Source of the DNA: a virus
DNA length: 50,372 nt
Virus record (IMG/VR): IMGVR_UViG_3300023179_000160
Location: 1 to 50,372 of that record
Reading direction: 5' to 3' (one strand)
In this document: one piece after another, positions 25,054 through 34,749 of the stretch
Numbering within the stretch: the stretch's first letter is position 1
How the letters are laid out: every line of letters begins with the position of its first letter
The notes under the pieces: generated by a model
The model's database searches: none
Seen by the model: the letters and a program-made list of their open reading frames with translations, nothing else
Told to the model about the DNA's origin: nothing
Program-made: the position numbers and the translations under genes

Positions 25054-25439
25054 GCAATCTCAAAAATTACCTTACGTCTATAGTACGCAGTTCTCTTTGG
25101 ATTGTGAACATTAAAATTGATTATCTCAAGAGAATCTGTTGAACTACCTTTTTCCTCTTTTAGCATGAGTGTGTCACCTGTCAGCTGCTTATAAGAGTCT
25201 TTCACAAACTTGACATGCTCTGCGATTACTGACTCTGATTCTTCTTGGCAGCTTCTCTTCATGAGAATCATTTCTTTTTCGGAAACGAAATTCATAATAA
25301 CCTTATAGGAAGCAACTAACCTAGTCTCACCCATGAATGAAAATTTGACAGAATAAGAAGAGGATTTTGGCGTTGAGGATCTTCCCCAAGTTGAGTCAAT
25401 GGCTTGTCCGAGTGCGTTAATATCAATTGTCTTGGGCAT
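25050..25439 (-). CDS. Hypothetical protein upstream of terminase (129 aa)
   Basis: 129 residues with beta strands near KFSFMGETRLVASYKVIMNF, a long charged helix (KEMILMKRSCQEESESVIAEH) and an end HNPKRTAYYRRKVIFEIA. It is translationally coupled to the terminase by ATGA. The small terminase subunit is usually found in this place, but I see no helix-turn-helix or central coiled coil typical of it, so that identity is unproven. No other family recognised. Confidence 0.6.
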   Translation of the reverse strand: MPKTIDINALGQAIDSTWGRSSTPKSSSYSVKFSFMGETRLVASYKVIMNFVSEKEMILMKRSCQEESESVIAEHVKFVKDSYKQLTGDTLMLKEEKGSSTDSLEIINFNVHNPKRTAYYRRKVIFEIA

Positions 25440-25455
25440 TATAGGGGCTCCCCTT

Positions 25456-25737
25456 TTAAATATGATCGATCACGTATTTGTTCCTCACTTCTTCCGAAGT
25501 AGGTCTCCAACCTTTTTGCCACTTTTCTTTATTGGGATATGCCCAAGTGGTTGAACATGAGTCGCAACAGTTGAATTTCAAAAAAGAGTCTTGGTCGAAA
25601 GAGCTTCTCATTATTCGATTGCAAACTGGACAGAAGATAGGTTGATGTTCCTGTCTGTCTTTGGGGGCTATCACGTAAAAGCCCGACGGGTTTTCAGATA
25701 TAATTCTATTTTCTGTATAGTCTTTCCAGGTTGTCAA
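25456..25737 (-). CDS. Zinc-ribbon protein (93 aa)
   Basis: Starts at TTG, whose TTGA overlaps the stop of the SbcCD-like gene, so translation is coupled. Two Cys pairs (FCPVCN and CCDSCSTTW) form a zinc ribbon of about 22 residues between the pairs. The N-terminus MTTWKDYTENRIISENPSGFY and C-terminal GWRPTSEEVRNKYVIDH are helical. Small phage zinc ribbons often act in transcription or nuclease complexes. A specific role cannot be assigned. Confidence 0.65.
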   Translation of the reverse strand: MTTWKDYTENRIISENPSGFYVIAPKDRQEHQPIFCPVCNRIMRSSFDQDSFLKFNCCDSCSTTWAYPNKEKWQKGWRPTSEEVRNKYVIDHI

Positions 25738-28700
25738 TTGAATTCCACCTTTGAGTCTTTTTCAATTTTTGTAATTTCAAGAACATGGTCTGCAGAATCT
25801 TTGATTCCATCGACGTGAGTTATGACAAGAACAACCCTAAAATATCTTTTTAGAGAAGTTAAAAATCTTCCGCATGCCTCAACTGAAGAACTGTCAAGAG
25901 TCCCAAATCCTTCATCGATTATTAAAAAATCTGGTCTTGGAAGTGAAGAAATATTTACCATTGCAACCCTTAATGCAATTGAAGATATTGTTTTTTCCAT
26001 TCCGCTGCAAAGCTCAATTATTCTTCTTGAATCACCATAATTTATGTAGATTTCAAGTGAATCTGTGTCTTCATCAAATTCTACTTCAACAGTAAAATCT
26101 ACAATTCCTTGTAAAATTTGAGAAATTTCAGAATTAATGACAGGTAGTTGAGACTTTATGACGAGAAGTGGAATGCCCTTTTTTGAGAATGCATTTGAAA
26201 TAAGTTCATGAACCTTGATGTTTTGAAGCAACAGGTCTCTCGATCTTTTTTCTTCTTCTAGTTTTTCAACAGTAGACTGAATTTTTCCAAGCTGAGATGC
26301 TATCTCAAGCTTTTTTAAATCGTAGTCTTTTGTCTGGTTAGTTATTTCTTGTATCTTTTGCTTTATTGTAATGACTTCTTCAGCTTCTTCGCTGTCAATT
26401 GATTTCTTTAAATTGTCAAGTTTTTTAAGAGATTCTTCAAGTGAAGAATTTATTGTCTCACAAGAAGAAGAAATTTTCAGCAATTCTGTTTCTTTTTTTG
26501 ATATCTCAAAACCAAACTTTGTAAAAAGCTGCAAAGCCTTCTCGTGTTTTTCAAGTTTTTCAGAAACTGATTCATCTTTAGACTTTTCAAGAGCATCCTG
26601 GGCATCATTGAGAAGCTCTAAAGCCTTGACAGTCTTTTTCTCTTGCTCAGGCATTTCGGCCTTATTTAAATGAGCATCCTTTATGAATTTGCATGAAGGA
26701 TAATCGTCTCCGCACGGAACTTCATCTAATATCTTTAGAGATTTTTTTTGTTGCTGAAGCAAAGAAAGCTCTTTGTCGTGAACATGCTTTAGTTCAACAA
26801 TTGAATTTTGTAACTTTCTTTGAGACTCTTGTTTATCTTTTAGGGCTGCAACATCTATTGAATCAATCAAATTCTGAAGAACAACTTGTTTATTCTGAAG
26901 AACTCTGATTTCTTCTTCAAGAGTCTCAATCGACTGCTTACAAGAACTAAATTTCTCTTTATAAGACAAAACTTTTTTTTCTTGAAAGTCGACATCTTGT
27001 TGGGTAACAGGAGATGCATTTAGCTTTGAAAGATCGGCAGTTAAAAGAGAAAGAGAAGAACGATTCTCTTCTATTTTTTCGTCAATTTCTTTTAAAGATT
27101 CTTTAAGGCGTGCTGAAGTATTTAAATTTTGCTCTTTTAGGTGGTCCCAATCTCTTTCTGGGAAATTCTTTAGCTGAGACTTGACAGACGAGACTTCTTT
27201 GGAAGAAAGATCGTGCATCTTGTCAAAAATGTCAAGGTCCAAAAATTTCGACAGTATTGATCTCCTCTTGGTGGATCCTTGCGCAAGAAATAAATTTGTC
27301 TCTCCTTGCGCAGAAAGAGAAGTCATCAAAAAATCTTCATTGCTTCCAAAAAGTGACTTAATTGTTTTTTCTGTGTCAACTCTTTGTTCACCACAAAGGT
27401 CTTCCATTTCTTCTTCACCTGGCTTCATCCTAAAAAGATTTAAAGCCGTACTTGCGCTTACAACACCTTTTTTGTTGACTGTTTTGACTGTCTGGCGTTC
27501 TATTACGTAAGTTGATCCATCGTGATCAAGAATTGCCTGAGCAGAGCAATAGTCTTTTCTAACATTGCAAATGTTGATATTTTTTATGGGTCCTCTGTCT
27601 GTAGAATTGAAAAGTGAATACATCAAAGTGCCGACAATTGACGACTTTCCAGTTCTGTTGGGACCAAAAATTCCAACTATTCCATTTAATTTTTCAAAAT
27701 TGATGATGTTTCCTTCTCCATAAGAGAAGAGATTGTTCCATTCAAGCCTTCTTAAAGACCACTTGGAATTTCTGCAAACGTCTTCTGAAGTAGAAGCTTG
27801 TGAAAGATAAACTTTTGAAGTTTCAGAAAGAGCTTCTAGTTCCTTGTCTGAAATCTTTAGGTCTCTATAATAGTCTTTTAGAAGAGCAGAAACAACATCG
27901 GGAGATCTTAAATCTGTTTTTGCAATAGAAGCAGTAGTTGTTTTTACGACCTGCTGATCAACTTGAGAACCTGTTTTATAGGTAACCTCAGATGCCTCTT
28001 TGGAAGATTTAAGGGCTTCAGAAAGAACATGTACTTCGTCCTGAGTAATTGAAGTATTTGATCTAATTCTGAATCGAGAACCTTGGGGGTAAGATTTTGC
28101 AATCTGAATTATCTTTTCTGTATTTCCTTCCCAGTCTATTGTTACAAATGGCTTAATGTTAGGAAGAGGCCGGTTGACTACAGTCCAATCTGAAGAGCTT
28201 TCAATATTCCAAAGATAATATCCGTGGTTTAATTCTTCGGCATAATTCTGTTGGATCGGAGTCCCAGGATACCCTATCCACGGTTTTTCGCTTCTATATC
28301 CAAGGAACTGCTGCCTGTGAATGTCACCAAGCATGCAAAAATCAAAATCTTTAAAGAAGTCAACGGTAATTCTATCTTCTTCAATGTCCCATCCAGTCTC
28401 AGTGACAGATCCTCTAACAGGGCCATGAAATGTGGCTATGTTGACATCTCCAGAGACTGGGCGTACATCTTTCCAACCTTCCTCATCAAAACATGAGAAA
28501 ACGCACCAGTTGTAGCCTGGTGCGAAGTTATAGGTCCCGCTCTTCTTGTAGAGGAAGACACGCGGATTCTTCATGGCCTCCACGATTGGAGTAACGGCGT
28601 CCTGACGCGATAGATTTGAGAGATTCCCGTCATGATTTCCCAGGACCATGTGGACAGGTGCAACCTTGGACATCTCGTTCAGCCACCAAGTTAGGAGCTC

Positions 28701-28874
28701 GATGTACTCAGGAGATATTCCTGTCACCTTCGTGTGGAAGATGTCACCGCCGATGAAGATGTGATCAACTTTTTGTGACCTACAATCGCCAATGAAAGCA
28801 TTAAAAACCTGTCTATACTCGTCGTGGCGAGAAAGTGCTCGGATATGAACGTCCGCAGTGTGTGCTATACGCAT
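25734..28874 (-). CDS. Fused Mre11/SbcD nuclease and Rad50/SbcC ATPase (T4 gp47-gp46-type)
   Basis: 1046 residues. Residues 1-250 have phosphoesterase motifs ADVH, GGDIFH, GNHD, TFHG and GDIHRQ. A linker leads to the Rad50 part: Walker A GPNRTGKSS (404-412), long coiled coils with a widened hook Cys-x6-Cys (CGDDYPSC, about residue 710), signature LCSGMEK, Walker B FLIIDEGFGTLD and H-loop ITHVD. All motifs look intact. In T4 the two subunits (gp47 and gp46) are separate. Here they are one chain. It would resect DNA ends for recombination-dependent replication. The first 125 codons are GC-richer than the rest. Confidence 0.93.
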   Translation of the reverse strand: MRIAHTADVHIRALSRHDEYRQVFNAFIGDCRSQKVDHIFIGGDIFHTKVTGISPEYIELLTWWLNEMSKVAPVHMVLGNHDGNLSNLSRQDAVTPIVEAMKNPRVFLYKKSGTYNFAPGYNWCVFSCFDEEGWKDVRPVSGDVNIATFHGPVRGSVTETGWDIEEDRITVDFFKDFDFCMLGDIHRQQFLGYRSEKPWIGYPGTPIQQNYAEELNHGYYLWNIESSSDWTVVNRPLPNIKPFVTIDWEGNTEKIIQIAKSYPQGSRFRIRSNTSITQDEVHVLSEALKSSKEASEVTYKTGSQVDQQVVKTTTASIAKTDLRSPDVVSALLKDYYRDLKISDKELEALSETSKVYLSQASTSEDVCRNSKWSLRRLEWNNLFSYGEGNIINFEKLNGIVGIFGPNRTGKSSIVGTLMYSLFNSTDRGPIKNINICNVRKDYCSAQAILDHDGSTYVIERQTVKTVNKKGVVSASTALNLFRMKPGEEEMEDLCGEQRVDTEKTIKSLFGSNEDFLMTSLSAQGETNLFLAQGSTKRRSILSKFLDLDIFDKMHDLSSKEVSSVKSQLKNFPERDWDHLKEQNLNTSARLKESLKEIDEKIEENRSSLSLLTADLSKLNASPVTQQDVDFQEKKVLSYKEKFSSCKQSIETLEEEIRVLQNKQVVLQNLIDSIDVAALKDKQESQRKLQNSIVELKHVHDKELSLLQQQKKSLKILDEVPCGDDYPSCKFIKDAHLNKAEMPEQEKKTVKALELLNDAQDALEKSKDESVSEKLEKHEKALQLFTKFGFEISKKETELLKISSSCETINSSLEESLKKLDNLKKSIDSEEAEEVITIKQKIQEITNQTKDYDLKKLEIASQLGKIQSTVEKLEEEKRSRDLLLQNIKVHELISNAFSKKGIPLLVIKSQLPVINSEISQILQGIVDFTVEVEFDEDTDSLEIYINYGDSRRIIELCSGMEKTISSIALRVAMVNISSLPRPDFLIIDEGFGTLDSSSVEACGRFLTSLKRYFRVVLVITHVDGIKDSADHVLEITKIEKDSKVEFN

Positions 28875-28907
28875 TATTCACATAATATACATAAAGAGTA
28901 TCAAAGT

Positions 28908-29912
28908 TCAAATTCCAAGAGATGAAGTATTAACCGCTCTATTGAGTCTAATAAGGAAGTTGTCATTCCAGTCATGATGACGAGCTTCAGCAAGCGCGAT
29001 CTCGAACTCCGCGCGGGACATTGAACCGGGATCTCCCCAGGGGCGAACGTCCACGATCACCACATCGATGTTGTACTCCTGAAGTTTCTTCGCGATCTTG
29101 GGGGTCTTCCTGTCCCACATGTCGCCGTCCATCGCCAGGGCCACGGGCGTTCCGTGGAGGAGGATTCTATTGAAGAGTTCGTGGCGTTCATCGAGGTCTG
29201 ATCCCAACATCGCGGTGGTGTTCTCGGGGCACTTCACGAGGTCGAAGGGACCCTCCACGAGGACTATCTGGCGATCCCACTTGAGGTTGATCTCGTTGAA
29301 GATGATGGGGTTCTTGTCCACCTCTGGATTGTCGTACTTGGGGCGCCGGTCCTTGTCTATCGCCCTCGCGGTGAAGTAGTTGAGTTCCCCCTTGAAGTTG
29401 AAGGAGGGCATGAGGACGCGCCTCTTCCACCGAGGTTCGTTCGAGATCCCGAACTTGAAGTACCACGCATCCTTCTCCGTGAGTCCGCGCCCGAAGAGGT
29501 AACGCCAGGTCGCCTTCACGTCCGGATCGTTCTGGTTGGCGAGGGGTAGGAGGGTGAAGTCCTTGGGAAGTTCGAGTCTCTGTACTTCGGTCCTCTCCCC
29601 CGTGACCATCTCGTTGGGATTCTCGGGCCCACCGAATATCTCCCTGTAACGGGCCAATTGACCTTGGGTGCCATATTTCCGAATTAACGGCGCCATGGTG
29701 CGGGTCTTGTAACCACACACCCAACAGTGGGCCGCATCACAATCTGTCTTGATCGACAACTTCTTCTTCGTCACATCGGAAGGGGCACAGATTGGGCAAC
29801 GAATATCGAAGTTCTTCCCGTTTCCCGATAGGCGCCCCTTTCCGAAAACGCTCTCGAAGAAGGCGAGTTTATCACTGATACTGTAGATGGCCACGGTACA
29901 ACCGTACCACAC
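28908..29912 (-). CDS. DNA primase (DnaG/TOPRIM-type)
   Basis: 334 residues from a GTG. Another GTG six codons later (VAIYSIS) is equally possible and neither has a clear Shine-Dalgarno. A zinc site C-P-I-C ... C-W-V-C lies near residues 39-67. The TOPRIM core is IVLVEGPFDL, then AMLGSDLD and ALAMDGDMWDRKT. An RNA-polymerase-like basic region (KRRVLMPSFNFKGELNYFTARAI) precedes it. It would make primers for lagging-strand synthesis. It is uniformly GC-rich. It follows the RuvC-like gene by 6 nt. Confidence 0.9.
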   Translation of the reverse strand: MWYGCTVAIYSISDKLAFFESVFGKGRLSGNGKNFDIRCPICAPSDVTKKKLSIKTDCDAAHCWVCGYKTRTMAPLIRKYGTQGQLARYREIFGGPENPNEMVTGERTEVQRLELPKDFTLLPLANQNDPDVKATWRYLFGRGLTEKDAWYFKFGISNEPRWKRRVLMPSFNFKGELNYFTARAIDKDRRPKYDNPEVDKNPIIFNEINLKWDRQIVLVEGPFDLVKCPENTTAMLGSDLDERHELFNRILLHGTPVALAMDGDMWDRKTPKIAKKLQEYNIDVVIVDVRPWGDPGSMSRAEFEIALAEARHHDWNDNFLIRLNRAVNTSSLGI

Positions 29913-29918
29913 ACGCGT

Positions 29919-30479
29919 TCAACTGTTCACGAGGCACGCAGCTCGGGAGATCACGTAGGCATCGCATGCATCTCGAGACCACGAAACGATCGCTCCCGAC
30001 TTAGGCGTGAGGGGCCACACAACGTGGGACAGGTCGTGTTCGCACATGTGTTTGAATACTTGTTCTTTATGTGACATGCCGGCCACCGAGGTCTTCTGCA
30101 ACTTCACACCACACAACTTGCGGGCATGGGCAGCCGAGATGTATGTAGGTTCGAGGCCGAACACCTCTCGCCCGATGTACGACACGATACCGTTGAACCT
30201 CATCAGGGTGGTGATGGTGGCGGCGGAACTCATTCCCTTGGAAAATCCGAGGAGGGGTTCCTCGAGGGCGAAAGTGGCAACATTTGGAAATCTTGTCTTA
30301 AGCATCTGAAGCTCAGACTTGACACGGTCAGCTTTGTCCCACAAGGTGACACATTTTTTGAATTCGATGCGATCAAGGTGGGAAATGTTCGATCCATCTC
30401 CGGGATTTAAGTCTCGATCTACAATCGAAACACCCGTGACCGAAGTAGACACATCGAGGCCTAGTACCAGGTTTGACAT
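29919..30479 (-). CDS. RuvC-like Holliday junction resolvase
   Basis: 186 residues. RNase H-fold acidic motifs are visible: LGLDVSTSVTG (Asp 9), FALEEPLLG (Glu) and a C-terminal SRDACDAYVI (Asp pair). A basic, glycine-rich middle (LLGFSKGMSSAATI) fits the DNA-binding helix of RuvC. It would cut branched DNA before packaging, the role played by gp49 in T4. It lies between the head-completion nuclease and primase genes. Confidence 0.85.
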   Translation of the reverse strand: MSNLVLGLDVSTSVTGVSIVDRDLNPGDGSNISHLDRIEFKKCVTLWDKADRVKSELQMLKTRFPNVATFALEEPLLGFSKGMSSAATITTLMRFNGIVSYIGREVFGLEPTYISAAHARKLCGVKLQKTSVAGMSHKEQVFKHMCEHDLSHVVWPLTPKSGAIVSWSRDACDAYVISRAACLVNS

Positions 30480-30519
30480 GGATTGATTGTTACATCAGGA
30501 TGCATTTGGTAAAATCCAA

Positions 30520-30930
30520 TTAAAGAAGACCTAGTTCCTTTAATTGAACTTCTGTCATTATTCTGTATGTCATTCCGTGCTCGGAGCACCACAACATGGC
30601 AGCAGTCATCTTCTTCTTCACAGTGAGCTGTTCCAGTTTTCTCTTCGGTTTCACCTCGATCAACTCGGACCGTCCGTCCTTATACTTCACGAAGAAGTCC
30701 GGATAGTACTTTCGAATCTTCTTTGTCTTCACATTCGAGACATATTCAATTACGATCTTCTCATAGGACCAGAACTCTACTTCTGGGTTCTCGTCGAGGT
30801 GAACCATGATTTTAAGTTCCCACCCACTGCGGTACCTGCACTCTCCTGCGACTGGAGAAGTGTAGGTGCCACGGATGTAGTGGCCCTTCCTCTTCTTTTT
30901 CTTTCGCTTCTTCTTAAGAGATGTGACCAA
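30520..30930 (-). CDS. Head-completion nuclease, T4 gp4-like (PD-(D/E)xK)
   Basis: 136 residues with a TTG start (a stop codon lies just upstream in frame, so no ATG is available). The N-terminus is very basic (KKKRKKKKRKG). The core is RYRSGWELKIMVHLDENPEV, then RKYYPDFFVKY and ELIEVKPKRKL (catalytic PD...E-x-K), ending WCSEHGMTYRIMTE. This matches T4 gp4-type proteins with a TnsA-like fold, needed to finish DNA-filled heads. The same core recurs in the homing gene 10982-11932. Confidence 0.82.
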   Translation of the reverse strand: MVTSLKKKRKKKKRKGHYIRGTYTSPVAGECRYRSGWELKIMVHLDENPEVEFWSYEKIVIEYVSNVKTKKIRKYYPDFFVKYKDGRSELIEVKPKRKLEQLTVKKKMTAAMLWCSEHGMTYRIMTEVQLKELGLL

Positions 30931-30953
30931 AATATTCTCGAATTAGTAGAAGG

Positions 30954-33437
30954 TCAAAAATCAAACGCCACCTTGAAAAGTATGCGATCTCCTTCTCTTT
31001 TTATGATGGGCTGGGCAAGCCGAGCCTTTGCCACCACGTTCATGTTCTCGTCGTGGAAGTTGAGTCCTGAAATGTAAACAAAAGGTTCAGTGTCTGAAGG
31101 ATCACTAGAAGCCTTAAGATTATCCTGATTTTCAATATATGTCGGATTTGAAGAAGAATTAAGCAGACCTGATCCAGCAAGTATCTCGTACTTTGACGAG
31201 TATATGTTTTTGACGCCCTTGAACGACATCTCATACTGATGCTTCCCAAAGAAGTATAGATGTGGGCTCTTAATGAGAACTATTCCTTCATCATAGAAGA
31301 TGTTTCCAACAGAATTTTTTGTGTCATGTGAAGTACGAGAGTCGGCCCTGTAAATGTTACCTTGTTTGTCGTCTCTTAAAGTAATTCCAATTGATCCAAA
31401 AGATCCTGAGATCGAAGAGTCTTTAATTTCAAAAGATCCAGGAAGAATTCTTCTTCCATAGTACAGGTTACTAATATTGAATATTGTTACTTGATTTGAC
31501 GATGGGTCACCTGTTCTATAATAGATCGCAAGTGGGGCACCTCTTTGTATTCCTCTGTTGAATTGTGAGTCTTCAGTTGCACCTGCAAGAGATGAAGACA
31601 CAGCAGACATGTAATTCAAATATGCAGTCCCGGGTGGTAGACCAGGTTTTTCATCGTTTGGACCATAAAGCTGCTCAAGATATGTGTCATTATCGTCGTC
31701 AGCAGATCCAACAGTAGAAGGCATTCCTCCGTTCATAATGGAATTCATTGAAACAAGATTATCCAAGTTTACGTAGTTGTACCCTTCTGAAAACTTGTTG
31801 CTCATTGTCTCGTTGGACAACACTGAATAGTTGGGTGAAAAATTGCCGTCGTCGCATGGGAGAATCGACAAGTTTCTTTTCGCAACCTCATTAAAATCGT
31901 AAAGAAAATCGTTTGCAGATCTTGCCTGAGTCGTGTAATTCACCGTAGAAGCTGATAGACTCATAAGTCTTGGAAATCTACCCGTGGAGAAATCTTTTGT
32001 GAAGTTTTCAAGATTTATGTAGTGACCATTCACACCAAATGCCATTGCAACGTTAAATGGGTCGTCTGTAGTGCCGTCTATCTCAAAAAAAGGAGTCTGA
32101 AGTATCCCACCTCTGTCGCCAACATATCTTCTTACTTGAGTATTTTCCACAAAAAATGGAGGCAAATAGAATGCAATCTTAGATTTATCGAAAGCATAAG
32201 TTCCAATTCCTACAGACCCAGAAGAATTTAATTCAGAGTCTGTCATGAAATATCTTCTTATTGAAAGATCATGAATTTCAGCTTTAAGTGGGTGCTTAAA
32301 TGAACCTGAATCAGGTTGATCAAAAGTGTCTTCAGATGTTAATCTATCTAATCCTTCTCTTCTTGAAGGCCTAAGAGCAAAGAAAAGACTTTGTGAGGAA
32401 GACCCTTTGTTTGTTCCTTCATAAAAATTCCCTACGCAGAGGACGTCAGGATTTCCTGATCCTACAAATGATTTTGGCATTATCGTGCCAGAAGGAACAA
32501 CGAAGTCACCTCTGTTTGTTCCATCGACGATAAAAGAACCTGTGCCATTGTTGACCAGGTTTGTTCCCCACCTAATTGTCACATGATGCCAGCTGTTATA
32601 AAAAAGAGAATTGTCGTCAGACAAAAAAGTGAGATTGTGAGGATAGGACCCTGGATTTGACAATGAAGGAGGGTAGTCAGCACTGTGGCTTAACTGCAAT
32701 TTAAGCCTAAAACCTTCTGGATTTCCGTTTACATCTTTTAGCGTTCCGGTCACAAGCGATAAGGCGTAGCTTGAAGACAGATGAACTATTGTCCCGTCCT
32801 TAAAGTGTCCTGCATCTATTCCGTCTTGTTTATATCGTGGATTCACATAAAAGTCAAAACTGAATGCTCCTGAAAGGCAATATGATCCAGAAACGTATCC
32901 AACGTGCTGAATGCTTTCATCCACTGAATTTGGATAAAGAAAAACTGACCCCGTAGGGACATTAAGTCCTGATGTGAAAAAGTTTAAAGAATGATAATTT
33001 GTATATGCCCAATTTGCTTGCGGGTACTGCACTTTGTAAGTGGGAATTAAAACGTCTTTAATGTTGTTCTTTATTAAAGTGTACTTTGTCAAACTTGTTG
33101 TAGGTGTAAATCTTTCAACATCAAGAACTATTTTGTTCTTGGAGGAATATCTTGATATAAGGTCAAAATAAGCGTCTGTGCTGCCAGTAATTGCAGAATT
33201 TGAAGACCTTAAAGATCTTGAAGATGCAACCAATGAAGAAAATGACTTGTCAAAATTGTCATCTGCAACTGAAAGATCACTAAATTCAGGTGAGGTATCT
33301 TTTTCTAAGTCAGTCTGCCTAGGAAAAACCTTAACTGATCCAGTGACCCCCAATGAGCTCGACACATAATGTCGAGCAGGAGTAGTCACTATAGTAAAGT
33401 TTTCTATGTCGTTCTTGGTTACTCGAATAACTGACAT
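30954..33437 (-). CDS. Tail/baseplate structural protein with lectin-like domain (827 aa)
   Basis: The N-terminus is MSVIRVTKNDIENFTIVTTP. Residues about 170-400 resemble a concanavalin/LamG sandwich: GAFSFDFYVNP, then SLFYNSWHHVTIRWG and IVDGTNRG. The C-terminal 120 residues (S..SNPTYIENQ, EPFVYISGL, NVVAKARLAQP, FKVAFDF) are homologous to the end of 33456-34739. Position at the start of the tail block supports a virion role. No enzyme motif is visible. Confidence 0.78.
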   Translation of the reverse strand: MSVIRVTKNDIENFTIVTTPARHYVSSSLGVTGSVKVFPRQTDLEKDTSPEFSDLSVADDNFDKSFSSLVASSRSLRSSNSAITGSTDAYFDLISRYSSKNKIVLDVERFTPTTSLTKYTLIKNNIKDVLIPTYKVQYPQANWAYTNYHSLNFFTSGLNVPTGSVFLYPNSVDESIQHVGYVSGSYCLSGAFSFDFYVNPRYKQDGIDAGHFKDGTIVHLSSSYALSLVTGTLKDVNGNPEGFRLKLQLSHSADYPPSLSNPGSYPHNLTFLSDDNSLFYNSWHHVTIRWGTNLVNNGTGSFIVDGTNRGDFVVPSGTIMPKSFVGSGNPDVLCVGNFYEGTNKGSSSQSLFFALRPSRREGLDRLTSEDTFDQPDSGSFKHPLKAEIHDLSIRRYFMTDSELNSSGSVGIGTYAFDKSKIAFYLPPFFVENTQVRRYVGDRGGILQTPFFEIDGTTDDPFNVAMAFGVNGHYINLENFTKDFSTGRFPRLMSLSASTVNYTTQARSANDFLYDFNEVAKRNLSILPCDDGNFSPNYSVLSNETMSNKFSEGYNYVNLDNLVSMNSIMNGGMPSTVGSADDDNDTYLEQLYGPNDEKPGLPPGTAYLNYMSAVSSSLAGATEDSQFNRGIQRGAPLAIYYRTGDPSSNQVTIFNISNLYYGRRILPGSFEIKDSSISGSFGSIGITLRDDKQGNIYRADSRTSHDTKNSVGNIFYDEGIVLIKSPHLYFFGKHQYEMSFKGVKNIYSSKYEILAGSGLLNSSSNPTYIENQDNLKASSDPSDTEPFVYISGLNFHDENMNVVAKARLAQPIIKREGDRILFKVAFDF

Positions 33438-33455
33438 GAGATTCCATTTTAACCA

Positions 33456-34739
33456 TCAGAAGTCTAGACGGACTCTGAAAGTAAGATCTCTTCCAGGATT
33501 CTTTTCAACAGGTCTGCTCAGCTTTGCAACTGCAACCAAGTTGTCAGTATCATCATACAGACCTATGGTTGTCACATATGTGAACGGCTCTTGGTTGTTG
33601 TCGTCAATAGAGGCATCATAAATAGAGAGCCTTCCTTGGTTGCTTGTGTCTATGTAAGTGGGATTTGTAGAAAAGTTAAAATCATCTGCAGAAGCCCTAC
33701 AAAACACAAGAGAAGAATTTATGTTTGTCACGTTTTGGAATGTGATAGAAGTAGAATCTTCTTTTCCGAATCTGGCATAACAGAAGTGATCTACTATGTT
33801 GTCAATGCTGCCTGAAGTAACAAAATCTGGTAGGAATTTAGCAGTACGCGCGGTAGCTGTTCCGGCTGACCCAAGTGTAAGCTGACCCGTAGGAGTCATT
33901 CCTGAAATTGTTCCTGACATGAATTGTGAACCTGATATTGCTTTAGCGACATCAAGGACAACAATTCCATGATCATAATAAATTAATCCGACCTTGCTTG
34001 AAACATTAGAAGCATTCACCAGATAACCAAATTGACCACCTGCACTGAAATATCTCTCACTGGAGGATCCTATGTCTGTAAAAACAGAAGACCCTGAAAC
34101 AGAATTTGAATAAAGATTTGAAACTCCATTTGCGGGACTTGCAGGCGGTACATCTCCCTTGCCTGATCCTCCTCCAAAATTTTTGTCAACAAACGATGCA
34201 GACTGATAAAATCTCATTGCAAATGTCTCTCTTTTTATCTGGTCTCTTGAAAAGAGACGCTTAAAAGATATAAAGAGGGCTGCATCAATGCTTTCTTCGC
34301 TCCCGGCCGTAGATGTTGGCAGCTTGAAAAGCTCCCTGCTTCCTAAAAGAGTTTGAGCAAACTGACTGTAGACGTCAGTTTTCTCTCTCATCATCAAGGA
34401 ACTGCTTGGATAAAGATATTTCCCTGAAGTGTCAACTGCAGTTTTCGTCTTAAAAGCAATACCATCTGTAAGTTTGTCGGGTGGGGCAAGTCCAAAAGTG
34501 ACATCAAAGACTGGATTGGATGTCTGCAAAGTAAAGTCTTGGTCATATACTGTTTGAAAAAGGGAAGACGTTACTCCGGGTCCTATTCCTCCAGTGACAA
34601 AGACTTGATATTTTCTTCTAGAAATTGACTGGCTGACATCTTCAGCTATGACGTCAATTAACTGATTGAGAAATGACTTTGTTGTCTTTTGGCTACCGGC
34701 AGCCTGTGAATTTGAAAGTGATATAAAGGATGTTGCCAT
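33456..34739 (-). CDS. Tail/baseplate structural protein (427 aa)
   Basis: Begins MATSFISLSNSQAAGSQKTT and contains RRKYQVFVTGGIGPGVTSSLF and LIYYDHGIVVLDVAKAISGSQF. The C-terminal module (FSTNPTYIDTSNQ, EPFTYVTTIGLYDD, NLVAVAKLSRPVEKN, FRVRLDF) is shared with 30954-33437. It also resembles that protein in the preceding YYDHGIVVLD / FYDEGIVLIK segment. A baseplate wedge or neck role is possible but unproven. Confidence 0.75.
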   Translation of the reverse strand: MATSFISLSNSQAAGSQKTTKSFLNQLIDVIAEDVSQSISRRKYQVFVTGGIGPGVTSSLFQTVYDQDFTLQTSNPVFDVTFGLAPPDKLTDGIAFKTKTAVDTSGKYLYPSSSLMMREKTDVYSQFAQTLLGSRELFKLPTSTAGSEESIDAALFISFKRLFSRDQIKRETFAMRFYQSASFVDKNFGGGSGKGDVPPASPANGVSNLYSNSVSGSSVFTDIGSSSERYFSAGGQFGYLVNASNVSSKVGLIYYDHGIVVLDVAKAISGSQFMSGTISGMTPTGQLTLGSAGTATARTAKFLPDFVTSGSIDNIVDHFCYARFGKEDSTSITFQNVTNINSSLVFCRASADDFNFSTNPTYIDTSNQGRLSIYDASIDDNNQEPFTYVTTIGLYDDTDNLVAVAKLSRPVEKNPGRDLTFRVRLDF

Positions 34740-34749
34740 TTTAATTCCA

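Noticed and set aside
25050-25439. Assignment as terminase small subunit
   Set aside because: Position fits, but no helix-turn-helix or oligomerisation coiled coil is visible, so the name is not supported.
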